Below are positions 1-8,793 of a stretch of DNA of 34,565 nt, one piece after another. Source of the stretch: Burkholderiales bacterium. GTDB lineage: Bacteria; Pseudomonadota; Gammaproteobacteria; Burkholderiales; Burkholderiaceae_C. Each line of letters starts with the position of its first letter. The first letter of the stretch is position 1. The position numbers and the translations under genes are program-made. The stretch covers positions 1 to 34,565 of the forward strand of contig JAEKKH010000194.1 of the NCBI GenBank assembly GCA_019510465.1, read 5' to 3'. Below the pieces are notes generated by a model. The model was not told where the DNA came from, ran no database searches, and saw only the letters and a program-made list of their open reading frames with translations.

Positions 1-3000
1 GACGTCGAGGTCGTGCTCGATGACGACCACGCTGTGGCCGCCGTCGGTGAGGCGGTGCAGCACCTTGATCAGGCGCGCGACGTCGGCCATGTGCAGGCCC
101 ACGGTCGGCTCATCGAGCACGTACAGCGTGTGCGGCGCCTTCTGCCCGCGGCGGCCGACCTCGTCGCGCACCTTGCTCAGCTCGGTGACGAGCTTGATGC
201 GTTGCGCCTCGCCGCCCGACAGCGTCGGCGACGGCTGGCCCAGCGTGAGATAGCCGAGCCCGACGTCCTGCAGCAGCTGCAGCGGGTGCGCGATGGACGG
301 CATGCTGGCAAAGAACTCCACCGCCTCGTCGACCTCCATCTGCAGCACGTCGCCGATCGACTTGCCGCGCCAGGTGACCGCCAGCGTCGCCGGATTGAAA
401 CGGGCGCCGTGGCACAGGTCGCAAGGCACCTTCACGTCGGGCAGGAAGCTCATCTCGATCGTGCGCACGCCCTGGCCTTCGCAGCCCGGGCAGCGGCCGC
501 CGTTGACGCCGCCGGTGTTGAACGAGAAGCGCCCGGCCGTGTAGCCGCGCGCCTTGGCCTCCAGCGTCTCGGCGAACAGCTTGCGGATCGCGTCCCAGAA
601 GCCGATGTAGGTGGCCGGGCAGGAGCGCGGCGTCTTGCCGATCGGCGTCTGGTCGACCTCCAGCACGCGGTCGACCGAGTGCCAGCCCTCGACCGATTCG
701 CAGCCCACCGGCGCCGCCTTGCCGCGGCTGGACACCAGCGCCGCCACGCTGGCCAGCAGCACGTCGCGCGCGATCGTGCTCTTGCCCGAGCCGCTGACGC
801 CCGTGACGGCCACGAGGCGCTGCAGCGGCACGCGCACCGGCATGCCCTGCAGGTTGTGCAGCTTCGCGCCGAAGATCGTGATGTGCGTATCCTTGACGGC
901 CCCACTCGCTGCGCTCGCCGCCCCCGCGGGGCTCGGCGACTCGCTCCGGAGCGGCCGAGCGCTCGTGGGCGTGGCGCCCGCGTCGTCGGCCGCGAAGGCC
1001 ACCTCGCGGCGCGGCTGCATCGGATGCGTCTGCGGATGCGCGAGCGCGCGGCCCGTCACTGACTCGGGATTGGCGGACAGGTCGGCGGCCGTGCCCACGG
1101 CCACCAGCCGCCCGCCGCGCTTGCCGGCGCCGGGGCCGATGTCGATCAGGTGGTCGGCGCGGCGGATGGTGTCCTCGTCATGCTCCACCACCACCAGCGT
1201 GTTGCCCTGCGAACCGAGGCGCGCGAGCGCGTCCAGCAGGATCTTGTTGTCGCGCGGATGCAGGCCGATGGTGGGCTCGTCCAGCACGTAGCACACGCCC
1301 TGCAGGTTCGAGCCCAGCTGCGCCGCCAGGCGGATGCGCTGCGCCTCGCCGCCCGAGAGCGTGGGGGCGGCGCGGTCCAGCGTGAGGTAGTTCAGCCCCA
1401 CGTCCTCCAGGAAGACGAGGCGGCTGCGGATCTCGCTGATGACGTCGCGCGCGATGTCGGCGTCGCGGCCCGACAGGCGCAGCGACTCGACCCACTGGCG
1501 TACGTCGCTCACGGCCCATTGCGCGACGTCGGTGATCGCGCGGTCCTCGAACTTGATCGCGCGCGGCGCCGGTGCCAGGCGGGCGCCGTGGCATTCGGGG
1601 CAGGCGGCGTCCTCCAGCTCCTCGGCATCGGGCTCCTTGGTGACGAAGGCCTGCTCGCGGCCGCGCTCGTTGTCGTCCTGCACGGAGTCGTCGAACCGCG
1701 CGCGCTGCTCGCGCGTCAGCGCCAGCCCGGTGCCCACGCAGTGCGGGCACCAGCCGTGCTTGCTGTTGTACGAGAACATGCGCGGGTCCGGCTCGCCGTA
1801 GCTGGTGCCGCAGGTCGGGCACGCGCGCTTGGTGGAGAACACCTTCACCGTGCCGATGGCCAGCGTCGAATGGCCCAGCTCCATCGCCTCGTCCAGGCCG
1901 TCCAGCGGCCCGAGCAGGTGCATCACGCCCTTGCCGATGTCGAGCGCCTTGGCCAGCATCGCGCGCAGCTCCGCCTCGCGCTCGGGCACGATGACCAGGT
2001 CCCCCACCGGGAGCTCCAGCGTGTGCTCCTTGAAGCGGTCCAGGCGCGGCCACGGATCGACCTTCAGGAACTCGCCGTCCACGCGCAGATGCGAGTGGCC
2101 GCGCGCCTTGGCCCACTTGGCCAGGTCGGTGTAGACGCCCTTGCGCGCCACCACCAGCGGCGCGAGCAGGCCCACGTGCTGGCCGCGGTAGTCGCGCAGC
2201 AGCTGCGCGGCGATGCTCTCGACGCTCTGCGGCCGCACCGGGCTGCCGTCGTTGACGCAGTGCTGGATGCCCAGCTTGACCCACAGCAGGCGCAGGAAGT
2301 GCCACACCTCGGTCGTGGTCGCCACCGTGCTCTTGCGGCCGCCGCGCGACAGCCGCTGCTCGATGGCCACCGTCGGCGGGATGCCGTACACCGCGTCCAC
2401 CTCGGGCCGGCCGGCGGGCTGCACGATGCTGCGCGCATAGGCGTTCAGCGACTCGAGGTAGCGCCGCTGGCCCTCGTTGAACAGGATGTCGAACGCCAGC
2501 GTCGACTTGCCCGAGCCCGACACGCCCGTCACGACCGTGAACTTGCCGCGCGGGATGTCGACGTCCAGCGACTTCAGGTTGTGCTCGCGCGCGTTGACGA
2601 TGCGGATCGCCTCCTCGTTGGCGACGCCCGAGGCGCGCCGCCGCTTGCTGACCAGCGACTGCAGGCTCGGGCCATCGTGCGACGCATCGCGATGCCCATC
2701 CGCCGCCGCGTAGCGGGCGTGCTTCTCGCGGGCCTCGGCCGGCGCATAGCGCTCCAGGCCCAGCGTCTGCTCGTAGTCGCGCAGCGCGCGGCCGGTGTGC
2801 GAGCGCGGGTTGGCCTTCAGGTCCTCCGGCGTGCCCACGCCCACCAGCTCGCCGCCGGCTTCGCCGCCTTCGGGCCCGAGGTCGACCAGCCAGTCGGCCG
2901 AGCGGATCACGTCGAGGTTGTGCTCGATGATGATCAGCGAGTGCCCGGCGTCCAGCAGCCGGCGCAACGAGCGCATCAGCTTGGCGATGTCGTCGAAGTG

Positions 3001-5691
3001 CAGGCCCGTGGTGGGCTCGTCGAACAGGAACAGCGTGCCCTTCCTGGCGGCGGGCTGCTGCGGCCCCTGTGCCGCCTCGGCGAGGAAGCCGGCCAGCTTC
3101 AGGCGCTGCGCCTCGCCGCCCGACAGCGTGGGCACGGGCTGGCCCAGCTTCACGTAGTCGAGGCCGACGTCGACGATGGGCTGCAGCCGGCGGATGACCT
3201 CGCGGTCGTCGGCGAACAGCTGCACCGCTTCGCTGACGGTGAGCTCCAGCACGTCGGCGATCGACAGCTGGCGGTCGCGGCGCACGAGGCGCGCGTCCAG
3301 CATCTCGGCGCGAAAGCGCTTGCCGTCGCAATCGGGGCAGCGCAGGTAGACGTCGGACAGGAACTGCATCTCGACATGCTCGAAGCCCGAGCCGCCGCAG
3401 GTGGGGCAGCGACCGTCGCCGGCATTGAACGAGAACATGCCGGCGCCGTAGTTGCGCTCGATGGCCACCGGCGTCGTCGCGAACAGCTTGCGGATCTCGT
3501 CGAACGCGCCGACATAGCTGGCCGGGTTCGAGCGCGCCGTCTTGCCGATCGGGCTCTGGTCGACGAACACGGCTTCGGCCAGCCAGTCGGTGCCCAGCAG
3601 TGCCTCGTGCTTGCCGGGCGTCTCGGTGGGCTTGCCGAAGTGGCGCTCGAGCGCGGGGAACAGCACGTCCTGCATCAGCGTGCTCTTGCCCGAGCCGCTG
3701 ACGCCGGTGACGACCACCAGGCGCTGCAGCGGGAATTCGACCGTCACGCCGCGCAGGTTGTGCTCGCTGGCGCCCTGCAGGATCAGCCGCGGCGTCGCCT
3801 CGTTGACCGCGCGGCGGATGCCCATGCCCACCTGCTTGCGCGCGCCGAGGTAGGCGCCGGTGAGCGTGTCGGCCAGCCGCGCGCCGTCGGGGTCGCCGTC
3901 GAACACGATCTGGCCGCCGCGCTCGCCCGGGCCCGGGCCCATGTCGATCAGGCGGTCGGCCGCCAGCATCACGGCGGGGTCGTGCTCCACCACGACCAGC
4001 GTGTTGCCGGCGTCGCGCAGGCGCTGCATCGCCTCGACGATGCGGTGCATGTCGCGCGGGTGCAGGCCGATGGACGGCTCGTCCAGGACGAACAGCGTGT
4101 TGACCAGCGAGGTGCCGAGGGCGGTGGTGAGGTTGATGCGCTGCACCTCGCCGCCGGAAAGCGTGCGGCTCTGGCGATCGAGCGTGAGGTAGCCGATGCC
4201 GACGTCGTTGAGGTATTTCAGCCGCGTGCGGATCTCGTCGAGCAGCAGTTTCAACGCTTCATCCGGCAGGTCCGCGGGCGTGTCCTGCATGTCGAAGAAC
4301 CTGCGCAGGCGCTCGATCGACAGCAGCATCATGTCGTGCAGCCCCAGCCCGGGCAGCGCCTCGAGCTGCGCGCGCGTCCAGTCGGTGCCGCGCGGCAGGT
4401 TGCGCTGCGACGGCGGCAGCACCGCGTCGGCCTGTTCCTTCGTGCCGATGCGCCACAGCTGCGCCTCCAGCTTCAGCCGCGCGCCGTCGCAGACCGGGCA
4501 CGTCGTGTAGCTGCGGTACTTGGACAGCAGCACGCGGATATGCATCTTGTACGCCTTCGACTCGAGGTACTCGAAGAAGCGCTTGATGCCGTACCACTGC
4601 TTGTTCCAGTTGCCGTTCCAGTTCGGCGAGCCGTCCACCACCCAGTGTCGTTGCGACTCGCTCAGCTGGCTCCACGCGGTGTCGCGCGGGATGCCGGCGT
4701 CGCCGGCGTACTTCATCAGGTCTTCCTGGATCTCTTTCCAGGCCGGCGTCTGGATCGCCTTGATCGCGCCGTTGCGCAGCGTCTTCTTCTCGTCGGGGAT
4801 GACGAGCCCCCAGTCGACGCCGATCACGCGCCCGAAGCCGCGGCAGGTCTCGCAGGCGCCGAACGCGGAGTTGAACGAGAACAGCGCCGGCTGCGGATCA
4901 CCGTAGCGCAGGTCGCTCTCGGGGCAGTGCAGGCCGGTCGACCAGCGCCAGCGGATGCCCGGGTCCTCGGCGTCCGCGTTCTCGGGCAGCACGTCGACGT
5001 TGAGCCGCCCCTGGCCGCGCTTGAGCGCCAGCTCGATGGCCTCGACCACGCGCACCTTCTCGACGTTGCCGACGCGAAAGCGGTCGGCCACGACGTCGAG
5101 CAGCTTGCGCTCGCCGCCCTTGTCGTCCTTGATCGTGCGCTCGCCCTGGATGCGCGTGAAGCCGCTGGATGACAGCCACTGCGCGACCTCCTCGGCCGTC
5201 GTGTTGGCCGGCAGCTCGACCGGGAACGTGACGGCCACGCGCGGGTCGCCCTGCGCCGCCGCGCGCCGCACCAGGTCGGCGTAGATCGTCTCGGGCGTGT
5301 CGTGGCGCACCGGCAGCGCGGTGACGCGATCGAACAGCGCCGCGGCGCGTCCGAACAACAGCTTGAGGTGGTCGTTCAGCTCCGTCATCGTGCCGACCGT
5401 GGAGCGCGAGCTGCGCACCGGGTTGGTCTGGTCGATGGCGATCGCGGGCGGCACGCCTTCCACGTGGTCCACCGCGGGGCGATCCATGCGGTCGAGGAAC
5501 TGGCGCGCGTAGGCCGAGAACGTCTCCACATAGCGCCGCTGGCCTTCGGCGTACAGCGTGTCGAACACCAGGCTGGACTTGCCCGACCCGCTGGGCCCCG
5601 TGACGACGGTCAGCTCGCCGGTGCGGATGTCCAGGTCGAGGTTCTTCAGGTTGTGCTGCCGCGCGCCGCGGATGCGGATGAGCCCGCTCAT
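1..5691 (-). CDS. uvrA: Double-length UvrA-type excinuclease ABC subunit A (3' end beyond window)
   Basis: ATP-dependent DNA-damage recognition protein of the UvrA family, here as two UvrA units fused in tandem. 1897 codons are visible from ATG 5691 (AAGGA ribosome site just upstream) and the frame is still open at base 1. Four Walker A lysines lie at about residues 38, 669, 1062 and 1637, and four LSGGE signatures at about 511-515, 856-860, 1445-1449 and 1824-1828, all in one frame. Standard UvrA is about 940 aa with two of each, so unit 1 spans about 1-960 and unit 2 starts near 1025. Unit 1 keeps a long insertion domain but its first zinc site reads CPES, one cysteine short. Unit 2 has an intact CPTC/CPHC site and a UvrB-binding-like segment, but only about 40 residues between CPHC and CPEC, so the insertion domain is largely gone. 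Double-length UvrA proteins are known in Proteobacteria. Whether this one serves nucleotide excision repair or another role cannot be told from sequence. The UvrA-family assignment is firm. Confidence 0.95.
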   Translation of the reverse strand, partial: MSGLIRIRGARQHNLKNLDLDIRTGELTVVTGPSGSGKSSLVFDTLYAEGQRRYVETFSAYARQFLDRMDRPAVDHVEGVPPAIAIDQTNPVRSSRSTVGTMTELNDHLKLLFGRAAALFDRVTALPVRHDTPETIYADLVRRAAAQGDPRVAVTFPVELPANTTAEEVAQWLSSSGFTRIQGERTIKDDKGGERKLLDVVADRFRVGNVEKVRVVEAIELALKRGQGRLNVDVLPENADAEDPGIRWRWSTGLHCPESDLRYGDPQPALFSFNSAFGACETCRGFGRVIGVDWGLVIPDEKKTLRNGAIKAIQTPAWKEIQEDLMKYAGDAGIPRDTAWSQLSESQRHWVVDGSPNWNGNWNKQWYGIKRFFEYLESKAYKMHIRVLLSKYRSYTTCPVCDGARLKLEAQLWRIGTKEQADAVLPPSQRNLPRGTDWTRAQLEALPGLGLHDMMLLSIERLRRFFDMQDTPADLPDEALKLLLDEIRTRLKYLNDVGIGYLTLDRQSRTLSGGEVQRINLTTALGTSLVNTLFVLDEPSIGLHPRDMHRIVEAMQRLRDAGNTLVVVEHDPAVMLAADRLIDMGPGPGERGGQIVFDGDPDGARLADTLTGAYLGARKQVGMGIRRAVNEATPRLILQGASEHNLRGVTVEFPLQRLVVVTGVSGSGKSTLMQDVLFPALERHFGKPTETPGKHEALLGTDWLAEAVFVDQSPIGKTARSNPASYVGAFDEIRKLFATTPVAIERNYGAGMFSFNAGDGRCPTCGGSGFEHVEMQFLSDVYLRCPDCDGKRFRAEMLDARLVRRDRQLSIADVLELTVSEAVQLFADDREVIRRLQPIVDVGLDYVKLGQPVPTLSGGEAQRLKLAGFLAEAAQGPQQPAARKGTLFLFDEPTTGLHFDDIAKLMRSLRRLLDAGHSLIIIEHNLDVIRSADWLVDLGPEGGEAGGELVGVGTPEDLKANPRSHTGRALRDYEQTLGLERYAPAEAREKHARYAAADGHRDASHDGPSLQSLVSKRRRASGVANEEAIRIVNAREHNLKSLDVDIPRGKFTVVTGVSGSGKSTLAFDILFNEGQRRYLESLNAYARSIVQPAGRPEVDAVYGIPPTVAIEQRLSRGGRKSTVATTTEVWHFLRLLWVKLGIQHCVNDGSPVRPQSVESIAAQLLRDYRGQHVGLLAPLVVARKGVYTDLAKWAKARGHSHLRVDGEFLKVDPWPRLDRFKEHTLELPVGDLVIVPEREAELRAMLAKALDIGKGVMHLLGPLDGLDEAMELGHSTLAIGTVKVFSTKRACPTCGTSYGEPDPRMFSYNSKHGWCPHCVGTGLALTREQRARFDDSVQDDNERGREQAFVTKEPDAEELEDAACPECHGARLAPAPRAIKFEDRAITDVAQWAVSDVRQWVESLRLSGRDADIARDVISEIRSRLVFLEDVGLNYLTLDRAAPTLSGGEAQRIRLAAQLGSNLQGVCYVLDEPTIGLHPRDNKILLDALARLGSQGNTLVVVEHDEDTIRRADHLIDIGPGAGKRGGRLVAVGTAADLSANPESVTGRALAHPQTHPMQPRREVAFAADDAGATPTSARPLRSESPSPAGAASAASGAVKDTHITIFGAKLHNLQGMPVRVPLQRLVAVTGVSGSGKSTIARDVLLASVAALVSSRGKAAPVGCESVEGWHSVDRVLEVDQTPIGKTPRSCPATYIGFWDAIRKLFAETLEAKARGYTAGRFSFNTGGVNGGRCPGCEGQGVRTIEMSFLPDVKVPCDLCHGARFNPATLAVTWRGKSIGDVLQMEVDEAVEFFASMPSIAHPLQLLQDVGLGYLTLGQPSPTLSGGEAQRIKLVTELSKVRDEVGRRGQKAPHTLYVLDEPTVGLHMADVARLIKVLHRLTDGGHSVVVIEHDLDV
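893..985. repeat. Repeat-derived linker inside the UvrA-like gene
   Basis: This stretch encodes a low-complexity Ser/Ala/Pro linker (about residues 1569-1600) between the two ATPase domains of UvrA unit 2. Its DNA resembles two intergenic repeat families in this window. On the minus strand, GAGCGCTCGGCCGCTCCG matches part of the 65-bp unit at 9983-10242, and the following CGGGGGCGGCGAGCGCAGCG resembles the core of the 79-bp unit at 21182-21418 (GCAGCGAGCGCCAGCGAG). The reading frame stays open through it. I infer an in-frame repeat insertion tolerated in a flexible linker. The match is by eye and imperfect. Confidence 0.45.
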
Positions 5692-5847
5692 GGGTGTCCT
5701 TACGGAGGGTAGGCGGAAGATTCTAGGGGCGCCTACTGCCAGCGCTTGTCAGGAGTCAATGGCCTTGCGCGGCGTCGGATGTTGTTGAAATCGGGGCTGG
5801 CGGCCTCACTGTGGGGGCCAGCTGTTCACTCCGGGGCCAGTCCCCTG

Positions 5848-6047
5848 GGGGTCAGGTCTCGTATCCCGGGGTCAGGTCTTGAATGTTGCGCGTCGCGTGG
5901 GGCGGGGTCAGGTCTTGAATGTTGCGCGTCGAGGCTGACCACCATCCGGGCGACCTCCAACGCGCAACATTCAAGACCTGACCCCAGGGTATGCGCCAGG
6001 GTACGGACCCCAGGGTACGCGGCGCGCAACATTCAAGACCTGACCCC
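5848..6047. repeat. Cluster of GGGGTCAGGTCTTGAATG-type repeats, direct and inverted
   Basis: The 341-bp gap 5692-6032 has no gene but holds a repeat cluster. Two full copies run forward (5868 and 5904), one truncated copy begins at 5848, and two full copies run in reverse (5961-5985 and 6022-6047). The inner pair forms a perfect 25-bp inverted repeat with a loop of about 32 nt, a strong cruciform or hairpin candidate. Between the reverse copies are shorter repeated CCCCAGGGTA words. The last copy overlaps the end of the minus-strand oxidoreductase gene. The look is that of REP-like elements, possibly moved by IS200/RAYT-type transposases. No transposase is present, so that link is inference. 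The uvrA promoter should lie in 5692-5790, but I see no convincing sigma70 boxes there. Confidence 0.85.
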
Positions 6048-7355
6048 ACCCCGGCGGGCCCCGGCCCAGCGCGCGTCCAGCGCGTGTGCCACCTGCGCCC
6101 CCGCTTCGTAGAACAGCTCGCGCGCCGCGCGCAGGGGCGCCGGAACGATCGTCCGCTCGGGCAAGGCCAGGTCGGCCACGCCGATCTCGCCCAGCACCAG
6201 GCGCGCCAGTTCGCGGCCGAACACCGTCCCGGTGCCGATGCCGCGTCCGTTGTAGCCACTGAAGCTGACCACGTTGCGCGCCAGCGCATGGAAGCGCGGC
6301 AGCGCGTCGGCGGTCGTGCCGATCCAGCCGTACCACTCGTGCTCGAAGGCGACGTCCTCGAGCGCCGGGAACAGCCGCAGCAGCGCGCGCCGGCCCCAGC
6401 GCAGGTGGATGCCGTGGCCGGGCGGGCGCAGGGCGCCGATGCTGCCGAACACCAGGCGGCCGGCCCCGTCCAGGCGCAGCGAGCTGAGGACGGTGCGGGT
6501 GTCCCAGGCGCCTTCGCCGCCGGGCAGGATCGTGCGGCGCAGGTCGGCGGGCAGCGGCCGCGTCGCGAGGTTGAAGTACGGCATGCGCACCAGCTCGGAG
6601 GCCAGCGACGACCACGGCCCGCCCGGGCGCGTGTACGTGTTGGTCGCGACCACCACCCAGCGGGCATCGACCTGGCCGCCGCCCTCGATCGCCAGCCGCC
6701 ATGCGCCGCCGCGATCCTCGGCGCCGACGACGGGACTGCCCCCATGCAGCGTCGCGCCGGCCGCGAGCGCGGCGCGCGCCAGCCCGCGCGCGTACGCGAG
6801 CGGCTGGATCGTGCCGGCGCGGCGATCGAGCAGCGCGCCGGCATAGGCGCTCGTGCCGACCCGGCCGGCGGTCTCGTCGCGGGACAACAGCGCCACCGGC
6901 GCGCCCAGACGCTGCCACTGCGCGGCGCGCGTGCGCAGGCCCGCGAGCCCCGACGCGCCCACCGCGCAATGCAGCGTGCCCTGGCGCGACGCCTCGCACG
7001 CCATGCCATGCCGCGCGACGAGCTCGAACACCAGCGCGGGCGCGTCGCCCAGCAGCCGCAGCAGGCGCGCGCCGTGGACGTCGCCGAGACGCTGCGGCAG
7101 CGCCTCGGGCAGCACCCACATGCCGGCGTTGACCAGTCCGACGTTGCGCCCCGACGCCCCGAAGCCGACCTCCGCGGCCTCCAGCACGGCCACCGAGCGG
7201 CCGGCCTCGGCCAGGTGCAGCGCCGCCGACAGCCCGGTGTAGCCGGCGCCGATCACGGCGACGTCGACCTCGACGCGGCCGCGCAGCGGCGGCGCCGGCG
7301 GCGCGGGCGGCGCGGTGGCCTCCCACAGGCCGTGGCTCAGGTGGTCTCCTTGCAT
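6033..7355 (-). CDS. FAD-dependent oxidoreductase, DAO (DadA/OrdL-like) family
   Basis: 440 aa. Probably a flavoprotein oxidising an amine or amino acid; the substrate is not evident. After about 28 residues rich in Ala and Pro comes the FAD dinucleotide-binding motif GAGYTG (residues 36-41) with an acidic end of strand 2 at LEA, then ASGRN as in DAO proteins, and near the C-terminus YNGRGIGTGTVFGREL, the usual second FAD-contact region. It is the last gene of the tetR operon, 134 bp after the lactone oxidase. The start is uncertain: ATG 7355 has AGGAAAG upstream, a CTG slightly downstream follows a better AAGGAG, and the frame is open further upstream to ATG 7462. The last residues (GVRS) and the TGA stop are encoded by a copy of the 5848-6047 repeat, so the original C-terminus may have been replaced. 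Confidence 0.85.
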   Translation of the reverse strand: MQGDHLSHGLWEATAPPAPPAPPLRGRVEVDVAVIGAGYTGLSAALHLAEAGRSVAVLEAAEVGFGASGRNVGLVNAGMWVLPEALPQRLGDVHGARLLRLLGDAPALVFELVARHGMACEASRQGTLHCAVGASGLAGLRTRAAQWQRLGAPVALLSRDETAGRVGTSAYAGALLDRRAGTIQPLAYARGLARAALAAGATLHGGSPVVGAEDRGGAWRLAIEGGGQVDARWVVVATNTYTRPGGPWSSLASELVRMPYFNLATRPLPADLRRTILPGGEGAWDTRTVLSSLRLDGAGRLVFGSIGALRPPGHGIHLRWGRRALLRLFPALEDVAFEHEWYGWIGTTADALPRFHALARNVVSFSGYNGRGIGTGTVFGRELARLVLGEIGVADLALPERTIVPAPLRAARELFYEAGAQVAHALDARWAGARRGGVRS

Positions 7356-7489
7356 GCGGCGGCTTTCCTGCGATCGGATGCCTGCATTCTGCGCGGTCGG
7401 CTGCATCCACCGCACGGCACGCCCTGCCCGGCGGGCGGCGCCGCCCGGGCGTCGACGGGCCATGCCGCCGGGGCTGCCCGAGCCTGCTC

Positions 7490-8776
7490 CTAGACCCCGA
7501 ACAGGCCGCGCAGGTACGGCGTCAGGAAGCGCCCTTGCGGATCCATCCGCTCCCGCAGCGCGAGGAAGTCGTCCCAGCGCGGGTACAGCCGCGACAGCTG
7601 CGCCGCCTTCAGCGAATGCACCTTGCCCCAGTGCGGCCGCCCGCCGTGGTTCAGGCAGATGGCCTGCACCGCGTCGAAGTAGCGCTCGAAGGGCATGCCC
7701 ACGAACTGGTGCACGGAGATGTGCACGCTGTCGCGGCCGAAGTTCGGGCTCAGCCAGAGGTCGTCGCCCTTGACCCAGCGGTATTCGAGCGGGAACATCA
7801 GCGGGAACTCGCGGCGCGCGATCAAGGCCTTGATCTCGCGCAGCGCGTCGGCCCCGCGGTCGGCGGGCAGCGACCACTCCATCTCGTTGAAGCGCACCTG
7901 GCGCACCGTCGACAGCATCGACCAGCTGGCGTCCACCTGCTCGCTGCGCGAGATCATCGCTGCGCAGAAGCGGCTCAGGGCCGGGCACCGAGACGGCATC
8001 GCCCGGCCCAGCTTGCACAGCGCGCCGAAGGCGATGTTCTCCAGCAGCACGTCGCTGACCCAGCGCCCGAGGCCCGTCTCGTCGACGGGCGCGTCGGTGA
8101 CGTTCCACGTCTTCGTCAGCACCGACTCGGTGTGCGGCAGCCAGTAGAACTCGAACGAGCGGTTCGCCGCCACGAGGGCGTCGGCCTGCGCCAGGCAGTC
8201 CTCGAGATCCATCCCGCCGCGCTCCAGCTTGAGCCGGAACGCCGGCACCAGGCGCAGGCTGAGCTCGCTGAGCACGCCCAGCATGCCGAGCGCGATGCGC
8301 CCGCCGGCGAACAGCTCCGGGTTCTCGCCGGGCGACGCCACGATCTCGCGGCCGTCCGCCGTCACGAACTTCAGCGCCGCGATCTGCGTGGCGAGGTTGC
8401 CGAACCCCAGCCCCGTGCCATGCGTGCCGGTGCTGGTGGCGCCGGCGATGGACTGCACGTTGATGTCGCCGAGGTTCTCCATCGCCAGCCCGCTTTGGGC
8501 GAGCGCGGCGCCGAGCGCGTACAGGCGCGTGCCCGCCTGCACGCGTGCGACGCGGGTGGCGGCATCGACGTCGACGATGCCTTGCATCCGGTCGAGCGAG
8601 ACGATGACGCCATCGCTGGCCACCAACGGGCTGAACGAGTGGCCCGCGCCGGCCACGCGCACCGACTGCCCGTCCCGCGCGGCTTCGGCCAGCAGCTGCG
8701 AGAGCCCCCTCGCATCGTCCGGCGTGCGCACCGGCGTCTGCGGACACGCGACATACCCCGACCAGTTCTTCCACAT
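7490..8776 (-). CDS. FAD-linked oxidase of the aldonolactone oxidase family (D-arabinono-1,4-lactone oxidase-like)
   Basis: 428 aa from ATG 8776, which has GAGGG 8 nt upstream; a GTG at 8806 would overlap the previous gene and is less likely. The protein has the VAO/PCMH-type FAD domain: GAGHSFSP with His46 at the position of the covalent FAD histidine in this family, then STGTHGTG. Near the C-terminus is the PHWGK motif typical of the ALO family (L-gulono- and D-arabinono-lactone oxidases, alditol oxidases). It probably oxidises a sugar lactone or polyol with oxygen or another acceptor. There is no signal peptide, so I expect it in the cytoplasm. It lies 17 bp after the aldolase-like gene in the same operon. 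Family assignment is firm; substrate is unknown. Confidence 0.9.
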   Translation of the reverse strand: MWKNWSGYVACPQTPVRTPDDARGLSQLLAEAARDGQSVRVAGAGHSFSPLVASDGVIVSLDRMQGIVDVDAATRVARVQAGTRLYALGAALAQSGLAMENLGDINVQSIAGATSTGTHGTGLGFGNLATQIAALKFVTADGREIVASPGENPELFAGGRIALGMLGVLSELSLRLVPAFRLKLERGGMDLEDCLAQADALVAANRSFEFYWLPHTESVLTKTWNVTDAPVDETGLGRWVSDVLLENIAFGALCKLGRAMPSRCPALSRFCAAMISRSEQVDASWSMLSTVRQVRFNEMEWSLPADRGADALREIKALIARREFPLMFPLEYRWVKGDDLWLSPNFGRDSVHISVHQFVGMPFERYFDAVQAICLNHGGRPHWGKVHSLKAAQLSRLYPRWDDFLALRERMDPQGRFLTPYLRGLFGV

Positions 8777-8793
8777 CCCGTCGACCCTCGTTG

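Noticed and set aside
1150-5172. A 1340-codon open frame on the plus strand
   Set aside because: It lies opposite the UvrA-like gene, has a composition full of Arg, Ala, His and Gln with no domain, and is a typical antisense shadow in G+C-rich DNA.
5700-5760. LexA box upstream of the uvrA-like gene
   Set aside because: The minus strand has CTGA-N9-GCAG, which differs from CTGT-N8-ACAG in spacing and in the outer bases, so I do not call it.
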